Of a stretch of DNA of 64,000 nucleotides, positions 26,894 to 42,400 are shown one piece after another; the first letter of the stretch is position 1; each line of letters begins with the position of its first letter. The translations under genes were made by a program, and so were the position numbers. The DNA is from Hoplostethus atlanticus (Eukaryota; Chordata; Actinopteri; Trachichthyiformes; Trachichthyidae). Location of the stretch: the NCBI GenBank assembly GCA_034670405.1, contig JAXDDX010000007.1:5062501-5126500 (forward strand). Reading direction: 5' to 3'. The notes below the pieces were generated by a model that did no database searches, was not told where the DNA came from, and saw only the letters and a program-made list of their open reading frames with translations.

Positions 26894-27748
26894 CACACAT
26901 CCGGACAAAGATCAAATAAAAGATAAAAGCAAGGTGAGCCAGCCAGTGAATCACTTATGTGAAGTGTTGAGGTAGTGACTAAGAGGGGAGGTGGTATTAC
27001 CCTGGACATGTAAGGGCAGGTTGAGATCACTGTGATGGTCAGCAAGTCTGCTACTAGGCTGTTTGGATGGGAAGCACAACGGAGGGATTTGCACTGAATT
27101 ATCCACTGAAATCGGTCTACTTCATTTGCAGTACATTTTTCATAATAGTCAACTGTGAATTAATTGAATTGAATGAATTTGTTTCATTATTTCACAGTGA
27201 AATAGATTTGTTTTGCTCTCACGATATACAAAATGATTATGATTCATCATTTGGTCATTTAGAATTGAATAAACTGGAGGCTATCTCCCTGGTTATTTCC
27301 CTGTTGCTTAGGATCTTGCTGGCCATTGAATGTATTTTTCTCTCACCATTAGGGGAATACACTCAGAAAGCTAACATGATAGACAGAGATGGAGAGAGAG
27401 AAGAAGGCTAGAACGAGCTTCAGACGGATGGGTTTCCCTCTTTGTTGAAGTCTTATGTGATCACAACGGCCTTTCCTCATCCTGTAGTTGAATATAACAC
27501 TGTACATTCTGTGGGATAATCCTTACACAGTAATGACTTTCGTTTGATTGATTTGTGCTACCTTGACATACCTTTCCAAAGCAATTTAGCTAACTGAGTT
27601 GTGCACGATGGCTTAAGTGTGACCTCGAGGTAGGAAATAGCCCTCAGATGAATTGATATGGGCAGCTGCTTGAGGGTCTTAGCAGCCTTTAGAAGGTACC
27701 TGCCACTACTTGCACTGCACTGATCTGCATCAAGCACACACACACACA

Positions 27749-27800
<52 letters not shown>

Positions 27801-30800
27801 CTCTCAATCATAAACACAAACACTCAACCTTGCATCCATCTAGTCTTCCCTTGCCTAGCAACACTTGCTTTCCTTCAGATACCCGATATCAATATGTATG
27901 GGCATAGATCCTTCTCAACATGGGGATCTGTCACTAAAACACTTACCTTCTAGACGCACTGACATACGGGGGTTGCATACATTTGTGTATGTTTCTGTAC
28001 ATGTGTGCGTATGTGACTGCTGATATAATAAGATCTCAATCAGAGACTTGCAGGGCTCAGCAATTTAAAAAAAAAAAGTGGTGTGTATGCAACAACGTGT
28101 GTGTTGTGGGTTTGGCGCAGCTGAAGTGTGGCTGTCGTAATTGTATAATGAGTGTGTCCCAGTTAGAGGTCAGGAGTGGACACTCCTGCTAGCTCTAGCT
28201 AGTCAGGAGCCAGTCAGTTTAACTTAATTACGTCCTCGTTGTAATTAGGACGAGTGATGAATGAGCTGAACTTGGGAACCCTCTGACTTCGTCTTCATAT
28301 CTGTAGTTTAGCCTCCAGATACCCTGCTCTATGAAGAGAGATGGGCCTCTGCTTCAACTCTTATTGCACACCTTGACCCGAATGGAGGGGATAACGGGTT
28401 TAAAATATGTGTTAACTTAAAAATAATTTAGTCATTGTGAATGTCAGAATCTCAGTAAATATTGCCCCTGTAGTTAGAAGAACAAACTTAACTGTCAAGA
28501 CGTGATATGCCAATGACCTCAAACGCAAACTGTGGTTCAGCTTGGGTCATTCGCTTTGTCTGCTGGGAATGTCAACTGGAAAAGTAATAACCATGCATCC
28601 CACAAGCGACGAGGTCAGAAACCCCCTACAGCCATTCAAAGTGTGGGATACTGAGCCAATAAATACTTGTTTTTACAAGTGGATGCATGGCTCGCCTATA
28701 TCCTTGTTCATCAGACGAAGGCCTAGTGTGCCACAGGCTATGAGAAAAAGCCCTTACCTAGTGTCAGACTTGTTGAGACATTTGTAAGCTTATGTTCCTT
28801 CTGGTCTTTGTTGTTCACTGAGATAAAGGGAGGAGGGTGATATTGGAAGTGTCCATCAGAGCTTTCAGCATACTGGTCTTCTTGAAACCCTGCCTATCTT
28901 TGCCGATCTTAGATGTAAACCAGTGTAAGATTTCAGCAGAATCGTAATCAAACTGTACTGATTGAGAAGAGAGAAAAGAACAGTTCCTCTATACTCTAGA
29001 TAAGCTGAATCGGTCCCCTGTACTTTTCCAATAACAATATACTTTTCCAGCTCTGGAGGGGGATCATAGACCCTGGTGGGTTGAGTGTTATGTGATCATT
29101 CCGAGCTGGGAGAGGAATGCACTTCCTTGGAGACTCCAGACTCCAGGGCCACAGACAGAGCAGGCCCTGGAAGTGAAGTGGTATCCCTAGCAGACAGGTG
29201 TGTATGTGAGAGGGAAGGCTCCGGGAGGGGGGGGGGGAGATCCCCTTTCAAAGTCCTCCTGTCACCCCCCACTCCCAGCTCCACAGAAATCCAACCCAAT
29301 CTCAGATAGGCCCGATAACCCAGAGACTTCCACTGCAGAGGTGCCTGTTCTGCAGCAGGGTTGGAAAGGCACTTCCCCGGAGGGTGCAGTGATACCGAAC
29401 AGAAAAAAGGGCAAAGAAAGGAAGGGAAAGTTAATGTAAAAGAACTAGAGAACATGTGCATGTGTACTATTGTTAAATATATGCTTACACATTTGTACAC
29501 ATTTGTGTTATCGTGGGTTCCACTGTCAAGTCGGTTGTCTACAGTAGCTGTACCCTCCTCTGCAGTGTGTCTGTGTGCTGACTGAGTGCCTCAAGTCGTT
29601 CACGGCCATGTTACACCCCTGCTTCCTAACTGTGTTTTCGGATCTTACCCGTCACCCGTGTCAACAGTCGCCAGGAGATTTATTGGCTTATGGTGCCACT
29701 GTTGGGGCCCCCTGTGACTAGAAGAAGCTGAGGCCTCTCAATCCCCCTCCAGCGCACCCCACCCTTCTCTAAGCTCCCTTTACACTTTGATCATTCTTCT
29801 TCTTAGGCATGTTCATCTTTTTACCTCTTCTCCATCGCTCTCCTTATCTTTCCTCTCGTGTTTATTTTCCGTCCCTTTCACTAGGCAGTTCTGTCACCTC
29901 ATTCTGTCTCTCTCTTTCTCTGTTTTGTCCTACTTCCCCTTCTTCAGCCTTGATTTATTGTGGTTGGAGGGGTGGTGGGTTAGGGAGTTATGATGTATGG
30001 CTACCACGGTTATTCTTATCTGCTCTCACATGGCGAAGCTGTTGCTGCCCCCAGCCAAGCTGTCATTAAGTTACACTCTCACTGTTCCTTTCCTTGTTCA
30101 TTTGCTTTTTATTTTTTCTATATAACTAAAACTTTTATCAGGGTGTACTGCTATGGCTTATGGTTGGACAATGTGTTGTGCAAGTCCCTACCCCTGTCCT
30201 TTCTCTCTGTCTGTCCTGCACCCTCCCGAAATCACTCATAGTTTGGTGACTGCCAAAGATTCCCAGTACCACATTTTCTATGCTCTTAGATTTCTCCAAA
30301 GTGATGTAAGTGTCTGCATCGCCATGCCAAGTGGCAAGCCAGGGTCAAAGGGGATGTGTGTCTGAGGCCCTGTCACATTGTGATTTGCAACATCCTGCAG
30401 AGAGCATTTGTCTGTTCTGAAACTGGGATCTGGGTTGTGTGACGTGTAGACTTGCAGCACATGCTGCTGATGTCCAGAAGGCATGATGAGAGTTATTAAT
30501 ACATCCTCATCCAGACATTCTTGACATAAAATGTTTCGAATACATAGAGGAAGCTAAGCTGTTGCTGTTTTGAAAAAAACAACAAAATAAATCTTCATCC
30601 ATCAAAATGTAAAAATAAATTTAAAAGAGAAATCATCGCTTTGCATCGGCTTTTGACAAGTCCATTATCTGATGGGCCATATGTGAGTACATAAACTCAT
30701 CCTGTGATATTCACATACTAGGCATAGCTGGATGGAAGGTGGCCAGTATTTCTATCAAGGGAATGATTAATGAGGAAATGTAATAATGGCGGTCCTCATA

Positions 30801-33800
30801 CTTGTCACTCGATGAGGATATTCTTAGTAGGTTGCTCTTCCTTGCATCATTCTGTTAGACGTCAAAGCCTCATATTGACCTCCCTTTCCAAATATATCTC
30901 CTTTCTGACCCACTATCTCACTGCATCTATGTATGGTGTGGCACTGCTATGTAAATATGAGCTGATGGGGAATGTGCTATCAAAGGACGCTGGCACAGGG
31001 GAAGTTTTTGAGGCTGTACTGTATATGTTTTGAAGTTGGTTTGCTGACTTAGGATATTGGACACCTTTAAATTCCATAAGCTTCACTCTCTCACTGCGTA
31101 TCCAGTCATTTTCCTCACATATCCACATTCAAAACATTTTCGTGTGCACTATTTGTAGCATTCTGTTTCTTGACATTGAGGGTTTTCAGGAAAAGACCAG
31201 CGTTCCCAGATTTTCAATAATCTCATGACATAACAAGCTGCATCACATCCCACACCCTTGGAAGAATCAAGGTGTTATTTCAACACATAGTTCGGTGAGC
31301 ACGTAGTTACAGGGTCAGCGTGGAAATTCCTCCATGTAGAGCATGAAGGAATTTTGTTGCTTCCCAATGGTCAGGAATGAAATGTACTGATGTCTTCAGT
31401 TGTGTGTTTCCAGTCACAGGTGCTCGCAGGGGATATAAATAAAATGACCGTGTTTAGTTAGAGTCAACCTGAAGCTGCGGCTGAAGGTATAGACCATATG
31501 GGAAACTAGCTAGCTAACTACTGTGTGAGCTACTTAAGGAAGTCGGCAGCTCGAGGAGCTCTGGAAGGCGTCCAGTTGGCCTCACTCAGGTCCTAAACCA
31601 TCAAAACGTCAGTCACGCTTCTGTAATATACATGTCCTAGCCATGCCAACGATTAGCATCAATCACACTATGGCTAATTTATTAAGGGACTGAAAACATG
31701 GACATTCAGAAATACGTGTAGCCTATAAAAGATTTCATCCCAGGAGAAATTATGACGATTGTCAGTTTGAAAAGCTAATGGAAATCTGAGCTGAGCTGGG
31801 CAGCTACAGTGTGCAGTAGATTTGATCGGCAGGCTAAATGTTGGTCGTAAAAAATTGCAATAAATTAGATCATAAATCAGGTCTAACGTCAGACAGCCAT
31901 TTCTATTTCTGTAACTTTCATAAAAGCCCCTGCAGTTCTCAAATGTGTCATGGCTGATTTCGAGAGAAAATGTTTTGTTCCTCATTGCTGTGTCCTCTAT
32001 CTGAAGCATACTTACTCACCCTATACAAACTGCAACACACAATCTGGCATCTTGATTCTTGATTTGGTGACACTCATGCCAGCTCCAGGCATAATATTTG
32101 ACAGCATATACAATAGAAAGTAGAGAATGGTAGCTTCCCCTCTGTTGTACTGGTGTGAACAATGTGGGGGCAGGCAGGGAGGCATGCCATGGTGGTAGAT
32201 CTGGCCCACCCAGACTGTGGCCTGCTGTCCCTCTCAGTTGTTCATCCCCTCAGCGAACAAAGCCGACACAGGGAAGAAGGAAGAAGGGGTACTGGGGGTA
32301 GGGGGGTGGAGTACAGCTGTCACTCTGCTCCCCATAATCTGCAAGTCTGGCGGGAAGGAAGGCTTCCTGGGACAGAGAAAGAGGGAGAGAGAGAGAGAGA
32401 CCTCTACTTTATGGTGTGCTTAAGCCCGGCCATAAAACTGTTACGCTTTCTCCTCCTTCTGAATTTATGCGATATGTGGAAAAAAAAAGAGAGGAACGAT
32501 GTGTGGGTGAAAAGAGAATGAGATACATGGAAGACTGAGGAAGGATTTTGGATTTTGACCTACTGTACCTAAAGCAGCCTCCTGTACCCCTAGAGTAGCA
32601 AAAGAACAGCACCTGCTGACCACACGGTGTTATAAAACCACTGAGTAGACGGGCCATGGAGAATGGCAGATGTCACTTGACTAAACACATTTTCATCACA
32701 ATGGACGCCTGAAGTGCCGCTTGCCTCCTCGGTCCTGTTGGTCGGATGTGGCATAGGCATTCGTTCCATTCAGAAGGGAGAAAGGCACTGTATGTGTTTC
32801 ATATTCACCTGCAAACATAATGTTTAAACTCACAATGATCTCAAACAAGTTACAGATAAATTACTGACAAGTAAAATTGTCCAAGACCTATAGACCATAT
32901 TGCCACACGATGGCCATCTAGCCATGAGGCGCTATCCCCTTATATCATTTCACGTATGTCATATTACAGCTGTGCCTCCATTTTACATCCACATATCGGG
33001 TAGCACCGTGACAGACATGGAAAGGGAATACTTTTCATCAGCTCTTTTTGCAATAGGTCACTGCAATCCTATTCTGGCCATGAACACTTAACTATATTAG
33101 AGGAGGATATCAGAATCAATCTGATAAAATTATGTGTAGGATTACTACTATACATTAAAAAATCAACTTAATTTCACCCTTTGAAATTTAGATAGAAGAG
33201 TGTTGCATTTTTCCATTTATGTTTTTGAATGGATTCAAATCCCAACATGTTTGGATTTTTTTTGTGCAGCATAGTGTCCTGTTATCTGTACAATATACCG
33301 TACGATATCAATGGTATACCTGAGTTCTGCCCTCATTCAGAAAAAGGTGTATTCCATGTCTTACCGTTTGTTGCAGGGCAGAAACCCAAAGCTGCCAGAT
33401 TGCCGGATTCCAAAACAGAGGGGGCTTTTTGTCTGTGCCGTGTTCATCTGGTAATCCTAGATGATAGCCGCTCACTAAGCTTCTCCTTATATCAGCTGTC
33501 TGAGACTAGAATAAGGGCATTTCTAGTGGAGATGAAGATTTAATTCCCACTATAGGTTCAACGTGGTACTGGTTCACGTAGGTGTGAAGCAATACGGTAT
33601 CATTTAGCAGAATACAGTTCATATGTTGTTGAAAAAGAAGAGGACAGAGACGCTCATCTGCTATATTGGTCATTTATGCATGGATCAAACCCTGGAACCC
33701 TGGAAAAAACTACATGATACATTTGTTCCTGTATTTTTAGCCATGACTGTCAGAAACCTGAGCTTGGTCAAAGTTGTGCCACCATGCTCTGTGAAAACTC

Positions 33801-36800
33801 CTGTCCTAACAAAGGGGTAGGCTTTGTGTGTGTGTGTGTGTGTGTGTAGATGGTAGAAGGTGGATAAGCGATCATAAAGAACTTCATAATTAAACAGAAA
33901 GGGAGCAATTTTTAGTCTACAACATGAAGATGAATGGAAAGTGTACTTCACTCAGGTTAGGTGTCATACTGAAATGAATATAGTGTACGTCTCATCTTAA
34001 CACCTGTCAGGTAATTAACGCAAGTAAAAAAAAATGTCAATGTCCCAGAAAATCCACTTGTTGCTATCAGTTCAATCTGAACATGCTGTTGCGTGTTACT
34101 GAGTGTGGTTTGGCTGTTTTGTGACCCAGCCTGGTTTGGACTCAGTGTTGACATGTGGGTTTGAGGAAGTGGCCCCATCCCATCCTGAATAGCCACACTC
34201 AACCCCCCCCAGTGTTTTCATTCTCCCCAGTCACATAGCAGAAAGACCACAGCCCCTTTCTCCCTCACTGAGGCAAAACTGAGCTCAATGCTGGCTCATT
34301 GTGTGGACAAGCAGAAGCTCCTGGCTATTGTTCTCTGCAGGGTGTTTGCTTTTTTAGTTCTCCTGTGACAGGTGTCCGGTTCACCTCCCGATCGCCTTTG
34401 TGTCACCCTATTTTTACTTTTCTGCGTTATGTATCACACCAAATATTTAATCCTGACAAAAAACAGAATCCACATCAAACTGTTAAATGTTCCTTCCTGC
34501 TACTCAGCCACTGAGGCCTCTTTACTCCACTAAGCATCTTTAGCAGGGTTAGATCAACAGGGTCCCTGTCACTTTGACCAGCCATGCAAAACCAAGGAGA
34601 AACAGTCTTCTCTAACCTCCATAATCTAAAGAATCCACTGAGTTTTGCCCATTCACGCCAAAAGTCACAGGTCACCAGGCCTGTCAGACCGAAGGATACG
34701 ATTTTTGGACATTTGGTTGCAGCTGGGATTATGTAGCAGAACTCCTCGGCCTAAGCATCTCTGAAGCATCCAGTATCAAGGGAATGACGAAGAGAGGGTT
34801 GACAGCTTTCGTTTGAAGGATTACATGAGTCATGAGATAGTATGGATTAAGGACGGGATTGGGCCTGTAGCTGCGGATCAGTGGCAGGTGACTCTAAGCT
34901 TTACCTGACTCACGAGTGTTTGGTTCAAATGTGTGTTTTATGAGAGGGCAGTCTCTCTCACAGATGATAACGATGTATCTGCAATTTATCTGAGAAAATC
35001 ATCATGAAAAACGGTAATCGATGTCACAAATTCTTGCAGGTTCAAATTATGAGCATGGGGTTTTGTATGCATGGTTGCTGATGTGTCAAGACAACCTTTA
35101 TCACAGACTAATGTCTAGGTTGCACTAGATAAGATTCTATCCGTTTGGGGAAAGGGGAATAGGTTATATTTAGCTGGACTTTGCAGATACTCTTTGAGGT
35201 CACTAATGGAGCATAAAGGAGCCTCACTGCTCATTCTGCCCCCAAAGTTTTACCCTCAAAATTCACAGCTATACTGTCTTGGAGAGAAAGAGAGAAGGGG
35301 AGTGAAAGAGTGAGGGGTGTGATGGAATGGGGAGTGGGGAAGATATTATAAGAGAGGCAAGTTTATTAAAAGAAATTAAATTAAAATCAATCAATTTTAT
35401 ATAAGCACCCCACGTGTATCTGCGCCTGCATGTGACCCATTCAGTCTGCTTTTCCTCTGTTCTTGAGTGGTGAGAATCTGAACTCAAGAAGCCTACAAAA
35501 AGGGGGGGTGGTGCAACAGAATGTGCATGAGAGAAAAGGAAATGGGAAACAAGACAACACTTAGGCCCAGTGAAGTGGGGTTTAGGGAAGCCCTGGTATT
35601 AAGTTATCATGTTACCCTTCCAAATTTAAAATGCCCCCTCTCTGATTCCTTTTATCCTGGAGCCCAAAACGGATATTAGCTGAGATGCCTCAGCGGTTCC
35701 TAACATGAGTAAAATAGATTGTTTCCCTATTGTACTGTGCAATGGATGGGCCTCTTGAAGGAAGTGTTGTTTATTGAGATTTTTTTTTCCTTCTTTTAGG
35801 TGGAAACAAACTAAAGCCCCAGCCATTCCGTCTCAACTGGGCCTGGATCTCTCTGGAGAAGGAGTACTACTTAGTGGATGAGGATGCCAAGTTCCTGGAG
35901 GTGACACTCAAACGCAGAGGCTACCTTGGGGAAACCTCCTTTGTCAGTAAGTGTTGAGAGTGTTTTGTTCATCAGACATATGAACTCTGGAATGGACTTG
36001 CTCTTCATTGGATTTTGAATTGAACTTTATTTCAATGCCTCGACTCGAGCTTATTCTATTCGTCCCACAACCACTAGCTCTCAACGCGAAATACATCTAT
36101 ACAGCTACACAGATATAGATACACCTGTGCTACCCTGCACCTAGGCTTGGACTGTATCAGCAAACAATTATACCAAGAGCTATCAACATTTTAAAGAATC
36201 AATAAACCAGCAACTGTGCTACTACCAAACGCTGTCAGATAGCATGCTACAAACACAGGCTGACGAGCCGACATTACAACAGATCAGTACCCAGCAAACA
36301 ACCATGCTATTAACAATGTCAGCTAGCATGCGACAAACAAACAAGCTCGAACAAGCCAACATTTCTAGCCGTGAATATACCAGCAACCATAAAAAAGTCA
36401 AATGTTTCTGTTGGATTTCTCTAACAGCATATTTGTTACCTACCGCTTTAGCTCTGATGGCAGTCATATGAAAGATGAGAAGACAAGACAACATTATTAA
36501 ATTGTCATTATGTCAAAGAATTATTGCCCCTTTAACTGTTCCTTTACACTGTATTTATCCGCTATTATCTTGTCATTTCAAAGGTTAGCCCTGCTCTAAA
36601 GCATCAGCCTACAATTCTCATTTAAAACTTGTGCTGCTTCTTTCCGGGCTGCAGGATGTCCCTTTCAATCTGCTGCAGGATGTCCTCAGTTTACCCCCAT
36701 GGACTTATTAACTTAACTTAACTTAACACCACACTAACAGCCAATTAGTCACATCCCAAATGGCGCCCACACTCTGTTGTCTTGTTTGACCGGTGCTCCA

Positions 36801-39426
36801 TGTCCTTGTCTGTGAAAAGGGTAGTTTGGTTCAGAGCACATATAACCTTTCCTAGTAAAGGTCACATGGTAATGTAGACATCTTTATTACTGTCTTTGAG
36901 GTTGCAGTGGGAGCTAAACAATATAAAAAATAAAACAAAATAAAAAAGGCAATATCGATGAATTAACAATGGCATTCACACAGACTTTAAATGACTGTGT
37001 AAAACCCAGGGATCTCACAAAGTCTGCAGTTTTTAGCTTCAGACAGCATGTAGAATGCACATGCTATCACTTCAATATCTCATATCAATATCTCTCTCAT
37101 TCCACTAAATTCAACAATGTCATTGAAATCTCATTTCATTAAGAGCTCAAAACTTCTGCGCCCCGTCAGGTATTGCCACAAAGGATGGCACGGCCGAGAA
37201 AGACAAAGACTTCCGCGGCAAGGCCCAGAAGCAGGTCCAGTTCAACCCTGGCCAGACAACAGCAACCTGGAAGGTGAAGATCTTCACAGACCAGGAGTTT
37301 GAGACCTCTGAGACCTTTGAGATACAGCTGTCAGACCCAGTCATGGCTGTGCTGGAGTTTCCTGACATCGGAACAGTGGAGATTGTGGACCCTGGAGATG
37401 GTACGGATCAGATAATAAGAGTTATTTGAACAAAGATGCATTACTTTTAGTAAATGACTCGGTTTATACAGCTCGGTCACGTCTCATTCTCTTGGTTTCT
37501 CTTCCAAAATAGAGTCGACTGTGTTCATCCCCCAGGCAGAGTACAAGATTGAGGAGGATGTTGGAGAGCTGGTGGTGCCAGTCCGTCGCTCTGGAGATGT
37601 TAGCCAGGAACTCATGGTTGTCTGCTACACTCAGCAAGGTGAAGCAAACTCCATCCATCAGTTACACCAAAAACACATCCACATGCAGTGAGGGAAACAC
37701 TCTCATATGAAACTCTCATTGGTAGAATGATACTGGCATATTTTTTCAAATGTTTTATCCTACAATGACTAGACGTTATCCCCTCTCTCATCCCATAATT
37801 CCTCAGCCACGGCCACCGGCACCATACCCAGCACTGTGCTGTCCTACTCTGATTACATCACGCGACCCGAGGACCACACCAGCGTTCTGCGCTTTGACAA
37901 GGATGAGCGCGAGAAACCCTGCCGCATCATCATCATCGATGACTCGTTGTATGAGGAGGAGGAGAGCTTCAATGTCAGCCTCAGCATGCCCATGGGGGGG
38001 CAGGTGGGCGCCAGGTTCCCGAGCGCCAAGGTCACCATCCTGGTAGACAGCGATGATGGTGAGTGGGGTGTTGAAGCAGAGAGGGCACTCCGCAGTCAAC
38101 AGTCTGACCAATGAAACTCAGTAATCATCATCAAACCATATCCATACTCTTAATACTTACAATTAATAAAGTACCCCATATCAAACACTCACAATTACAA
38201 GGAGGAAGTGCAGCTTGTCTCAACAATTAAAGGTACAGTACAGCTGAACAAATGATTTTCTGTGTCTGTATAGGTTCGTGTCTGTCAAGTCCTGGTGTAA
38301 TTTTAACTCGTGGGTTACTTAATATGACGTCCAGGGAGGGAGGCATCATTTATTATGGTTAGGATGACACTGAAGCTCATGGTGGCAGGTGTGGGTGATC
38401 CTGTTGCCCAATGCTCCTTTTATGAGCTGCCCCGCTCCACTGTGCCACTTTGGTCTCTGCACATCATTCATCTACAAAAAGTGCACTCGTGGCACCATAA
38501 CCAAAACCCTCAAGACAAAGACAACAGCCCTGGATGTTGTGCTTTATTATCCAGGATACCTTGTCTGTCTATCTGGTTGTTTTGCCTGTCTGACTGCTTG
38601 GCTGTCTGTCTGTCAGCCTGTTAAAGCCCCTGACCGCTGGAAACAAGATAACAGTAGACAGGTGTTGAGGGGGAGAATAGCAACTTGTGCTATACTATAC
38701 CCTGTCTGACAGATAAAAGGACTGTTTTGCCTCAGAGCTCCCTCCTCCTCATTGGCATTCAGTGAAGCACAGGGGGAACAGAGGGCATCCCTTTGTCTGT
38801 AGGGACCAAACGGCAGGTGGTGGAGAGAGAGGGACTATTGTGCAGGGATTTCAAATGACAGGCATGTTTTTACTCTATCCCTCCGTGTGATGGTATTCAG
38901 TGACGTGCTGCAAGCTTTGTCTTCCAGATATCTTATACAGGCCGAACCTGAGGAGGAGCATACTCTTTTGAAACTATAAAACATTACTATGAGAAATCAC
39001 TGCCTCTTTTGATTTTCAGATAGAGATCCCACAAAGAACATAACATGTCTCAACAAACTTGATAAATAGCAGCATCAAATTCTTAAATTCCTTGAGGCCC
39101 TTTCGGGCTTTCTTTTGCAACCAGTATGCCTGACTCATTTCACCCTGCTTTTCTCTCACTCGTCCCTCTCCTCCTCCTCCTCTCCCACCATTCACCCTGG
39201 CTAATTTCCCGGACTTGCTTGTTCTAGTGACAGACACGCTCACAGAGCAAGCATCCCTCCCAAGCAATTTGGACTTGGAGTACAATTGAACTTTATGTAT
39301 AAATAATCAGTGTACATTCCCAGACATGTGAAGAGACAAGAGGAGACTCCTCAATGTAAACCTCCATTGTGGCTCCACTTCTTGGTGGGTCCTGAAGTAA
39401 CACCCCCCCCCCCCATAAAGCTGGAT

Positions 39427-39470
<44 letters not shown>

Positions 39471-42400
39471 CCATCTGCCTGGCTGAGTAAACCTGTGGTT
39501 TGGACTCTGGCCAGCATCTAGCCTCTATTGTTATTTGTCTGGCTCTTCCTCCCACTGATCTTTAAGGTTGCCATGTTGGCACTCTTTACCCCATACAACC
39601 CCCCACTCCTCCCCTTGGTACTAAATAGTTAGCTTGGCTGAAAGGCATTGAAAGTGGGAAAAGCAGCGGTTGTCTGTTGTGGCATCAGTCAACTTCTAAA
39701 CAAACCCTAGACCAAGGACCGATAATTAACACAGTAAATGATTTCATTTTTCTGTCAACTTTTTGGCGTCACTGCACTTTGATATCACACGAGCAACACC
39801 GAGTATAGGAGTTTGTAGTCACTAAAAAGGGTAAGGCCTAAATCTGCGCCTCCATCAGCTAATCTGTAAGATCACTGGCTGGACAGAGTGTGATGAACAT
39901 GGGGTTTATAGGGGAGTGAAGAGAGATGAATTGACCACGTGTTCCAGCGGTCTGAATTCTTGCCCTCTGGCTTCGCATAGTGGAAGGTTGCCTCTCTGTC
40001 TATGCCACCCCCCCCCTCCATATCATTTAGCAGTTGTTCTCTCATCAGGCCCTGGGAACATCCCTTCTCTGTGCGCAAAAGGTCTGTGCGTGCACATACA
40101 TATGCACACACACCTTATTCTTCAGGTGTATCTTCGACCCTTTGGCACTGAGTTCAGACGGAGCTGTCTGGCTGTAGATAAGTGGGGAGGAAGGGTGAAT
40201 GGGGACAGGATAAGATGGATGACAGCTCTCTTCCTGTGCAGAGTCAAAAATGAGGGAGCTGATTTAGCCATCCATGCAACTGTCTGTCTCTCAACCAGAG
40301 CTCAAAGCCACAAAATATGTAGTCTAAATATGCAGCAATTAACCACAACCATTTGAATCTCCAGACTCAATTAAAAGACTTGTTCAGACAAACAGGAAAA
40401 CTGAAAAAATGCATTTCAGATTTTCTAAAAATGACATGGTGATATAGTTATTTCATATCATTTCACTGTTGATTATCATATACATTAGCATGATTTTTTT
40501 TCCATGCAGAAAGTACTGCATTAAGGGAAATTTGAAAATGTCTGAAGCATTTATACATTATACTTATCTACTCCTCCCATACCCCACAGAGCCCTCCCTG
40601 TACTTCGGGGAGCTTGAGTACATGGTGGATGAGAGTTCAGGCTACGTTGAGGTGAAGGTCTGGAGGACAGGGACTGACCTGTCCAAGACCGCTACTGTCA
40701 CTGTCCGCTCCAGGAAGAATGATCCTGTCTCTGCAGAAGGTAAGATCAGCTGTTTAGCAGTAACAATGGATTTTAAGGAAATATCCATCCTGAAACACTG
40801 TCAGCCCCTTAGCATCAAAAAGTAAGGGCTTCTTTCTAGAATCCCATTTTGCACTGACGTTCAACAATCACACAAGGAGAAGTCCATCGTAGAAGAGGAA
40901 GAGATACCAATTTCTCCACCAAGAGTAGCCTCAATAGACCAGAATGCAATGCAGCCACAAGACATGTTGTGTCATTTCATCATGATATTGCACTACAATG
41001 TCACCTGTTGACTGGGCTACCTCTCTATCTGGCAGCTGGACTAGACTATGTTGGCATCAGTCGTAACCTGGACTTTGCCCCTGGAGTGACCATGCAGACA
41101 TTTAGGGTGACCATTCTGGATGACCTGGGCCAGCCAGAGCTGGAGGGGCCTGAGACGTTCGATCTCGTTTTACGGATGCCCATGAATGCTGTGCTGGGAG
41201 AACCCAGCAAGACTACCATCACCATCAATGATACTGTCACTGACTGTGAGTCTCAAGGACACACACACAGACATATACACACACACACACACACAATGTA
41301 ATTATGTATATCCAAATACTGCAAAATTGTGCCGAAAGACATAAACAATAAGAATGTTGTATATTATACATTTTACATACATTCAAGAAAAGTTCAGTCA
41401 GTAGCTTCACGCAAACGTAGTATGTTTCTCTTGTAACATTGATTGATTGTTGTCTTTGCAGTGCCTAAGGTGCAGTTTAAGGAAGGCAGCTATAAGGTGG
41501 ATGAGGCTGATGGGGAGGTAAGGGCCATAGTGTACCGCAGTGGAGACATTAGCCTCAGGTCCACAGTGCGCTGTTACACTCGCCAGGGCTCTGCTCAGGT
41601 TATGATGGACTACAACGAGAAGCCCAACACTGATGCATCAATCATCACTTTCCTACCAGGTCAGAACCCCCCCCCTTTCTTTCTTGTGACATGTCTGTAT
41701 ATCTATTCCTGTTTGTTACATCGACTGTACCCTGCAGCACCTTATCTGTGTATGTGAACCATGTTTCCCTAGGTGAGAGTGAGAAGCCATGTATCGTAAC
41801 CTTGGTGGACGACTCTGTCCATGAGGAGGACGAGGAGTTCCGCCTGGTCCTGTCGGTTCCCAAGTCCCCCCATGGAGCCTCCATTGGGGAGCAGAAGGAG
41901 GCACTGGTCACAGTCACAGATGAGAAAGACAGTATGTGTTTTGCTGGCTTCAAAATATTCATAGAACCGAGATAATTCAAATATCTCTGGCATAGAAGTT
42001 GTTAAAATACATTGAAATACAAAGTCAAAACTAGAGTAACGAGCTTGTGACCCCTCTCCACTCCCTCAACAACTACTCTTGAGGTGCCATTGAGCAAGGC
42101 ACGTAATTCCCAACTGTTCTGTTTGGAAGTTTGAGGTTCAGATAAATGAGGTTTAAGAGTTAAAATATGCTGATTCAAGTAAAGTATGTGGTATTTCGGC
42201 TCATTGACTAATTCCAATTTGCCTTCTCTTCTTAGAGCCCATCATCCGTTTCTCTGAGATCAAGTACAGTGCACGGGAACCCCAGGTCAAAGGGGACGTG
42301 GCGATTGTGAAGATTCCTATACTGCGTGTCGGAGACACCTCCAAGGTCTCAGTGGTCAGAGTACACACCAAGGACGGCTCTGCAACCTCAGGAGATGACT

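Larger units (their letters stand above)
24786..35799 (+). other. frem3 intron 2 (11 kb), no gene seen inside
   Basis: This is the largest intron of the window. It holds (CA)n tracts (26842-26889, 27735-27796, 33825-33847), an interspersed repeat near 26575-26665 and a perfect palindrome at 25336-25376. No nested gene is supported on either strand. The strong acceptor TTTTTTTTCCTTCTTTTAG ends at 35799. The length relative to the other frem3 introns (mostly below 1 kb) makes it a candidate place for regulatory elements, but none can be pointed to. Confidence 0.7.

Noticed and set aside
36140-36480. Loosely repeated AGCATGC-ACAAACA motif in frem3 intron 3
   Set aside because: The similarity between the copies is partial and short and could be chance. 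No element ends were found.
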